DNA of 38,482 nucleotides. Origin: a virus. The notes under the pieces are model-generated. The model was not told the DNA's origin, ran no database searches, and saw nothing but the letters and a program-made list of their open reading frames with translations. The position numbers and the translations under genes were made by a program. The stretch covers positions 1-38,482 of IMG/VR virus record IMGVR_UViG_3300042806_000067; one strand, written 5' to 3'. Numbering within the stretch: position 1 is the stretch's first letter; each line of letters begins with the position of its first letter. This document shows, piece by piece, positions 38,159-38,482 of the stretch.

Positions 38159-38482
38159 AGCAAGAGATATAGCGAGTGCAGCCCCTGCACCCTCTACCGT
38201 ATCTGCAACAGAGTTAGGCTACCTAGATGGAGTTACCTCTGCATTACAGACACAGTTAGATGGTAAAGTTGCTGCATCTATTATAGCCGCTAAGGGTGAC
38301 CTTATCGTTGGTACTGCTAATGACACCCCAGGTATCCTTACCGTTGCTTCAACAGCAGGGTACACACTTGTAGCGGATAGTGCGGAAACCACTGGCTTAA
38401 AGTGGGCTGCTCCTGCCGCTGCACCATTCGTGGGAGTGCTTTTAACAAAAAGTGCAAACCAATCAATTTCTAACTCTACAGC
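38151..38482 (+). CDS. tail fibre protein, truncated by the window edge
   Basis: The ATG at 38151 has GGAGG upstream. The reading frame stays open to the end (110 codons). It encodes SATELGYLDGVTSALQTQLD, then AAKGDLIVGTANDTPGILTV and GYTLVADSAETTGLKWAAPA, and at the edge KSANQSISNSTA. The first two segments are homologous to parts of the 734-aa fibre. The last resembles the start of a C1q-like jelly-roll tip, so a C-terminal domain is presumably missing. No stop is visible. Confidence 0.75.
   Translation, partial: MTKARDIASAAPAPSTVSATELGYLDGVTSALQTQLDGKVAASIIAAKGDLIVGTANDTPGILTVASTAGYTLVADSAETTGLKWAAPAAAPFVGVLLTKSANQSISNST

Noticed and set aside
1-38482. The right-edge fibre frame would continue in frame across the edges and stop at 14-16 in an ATGA overlap if the window were circular.
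   Set aside because: The chance of this is substantial, and the fibre appears to lack a C-terminal tip domain, so missing sequence between the ends is more likely than a closed circle.

Overview
The window is most of a lytic tailed-phage genome, visibly AT-rich (roughly 40% G+C by eye, not computed). The likely host is a low-G+C actinobacterium. A WhiB-like regulator (4531-4818) is an actinobacterial hallmark, and a DUF4192-like protein supports this. Low G+C plus actinobacterial genes suggests freshwater acI-type (Nanopelagicales-like) hosts; that host call is inference. I see no integrase, excisionase or repressor, no tape-measure gene, no major tail tube and no DNA or RNA polymerase. A podovirus-type adaptor (33367-34281), a large probable internal-virion module and a propeller-like tail protein suggest a short-tailed virion.

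Layout. (1) 1-3932, plus strand: end of the tail/late module (XkdW-like protein, glycosyltransferase, 641-aa tail protein) and a lysis cassette (small membrane protein, 32-aa ORF, M15 endolysin, holin-like protein), closed by a terminator at 3976-4019. (2) 4044-14778, minus strand: a compact early/replication block. Read 5' to 3' from the right it holds an SSB-like protein, small membrane proteins, a secreted transglycosylase, DUF4192, DUF932, Cys-rich proteins, a Cas4/RecB-like nuclease, a DnaB-like helicase, a Holliday-junction resolvase, a primase split into zinc-finger and TOPRIM genes, a DUF1599-like protein, a sigma factor, several zinc-ribbon proteins, WhiB and a PD-(D/E)XK-like protein. 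(3) 14779-15331: a divergent control region of about 550 bp with a structured leader, AACAGT half-sites and a leftward promoter candidate. (4) 15332-38482, plus strand: TerS-like/TerL fusion, four basic proteins, portal, a proteasome/HslV-like protease, a 1707-aa giant protein, a coiled-coil gene with a textbook -1 frameshift site, a 425-aa protein, scaffold, N4-gp56-type capsid, a second cluster of small basic proteins, adaptor, and tail fibres running off the right edge.

How it works together (inference). Leftward transcription starts near 15.22 kb and makes replication, recombination and regulatory proteins; the phage sigma factor and WhiB probably redirect host RNA polymerase. Several leftward genes have a strong U-tract-free hairpin just before the Shine-Dalgarno, and in one (9812-9863) the loop is perfectly complementary to the Shine-Dalgarno. 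Rightward transcription makes the virion, with the proteasome-like enzyme a candidate prohead protease. Best leads: the GGGTTTA frameshift site at 27019-27025, the proteasome-like protease in the head module, the structured leader at 14795-15024, and the Shine-Dalgarno/loop pseudoknot at 9812-9863.
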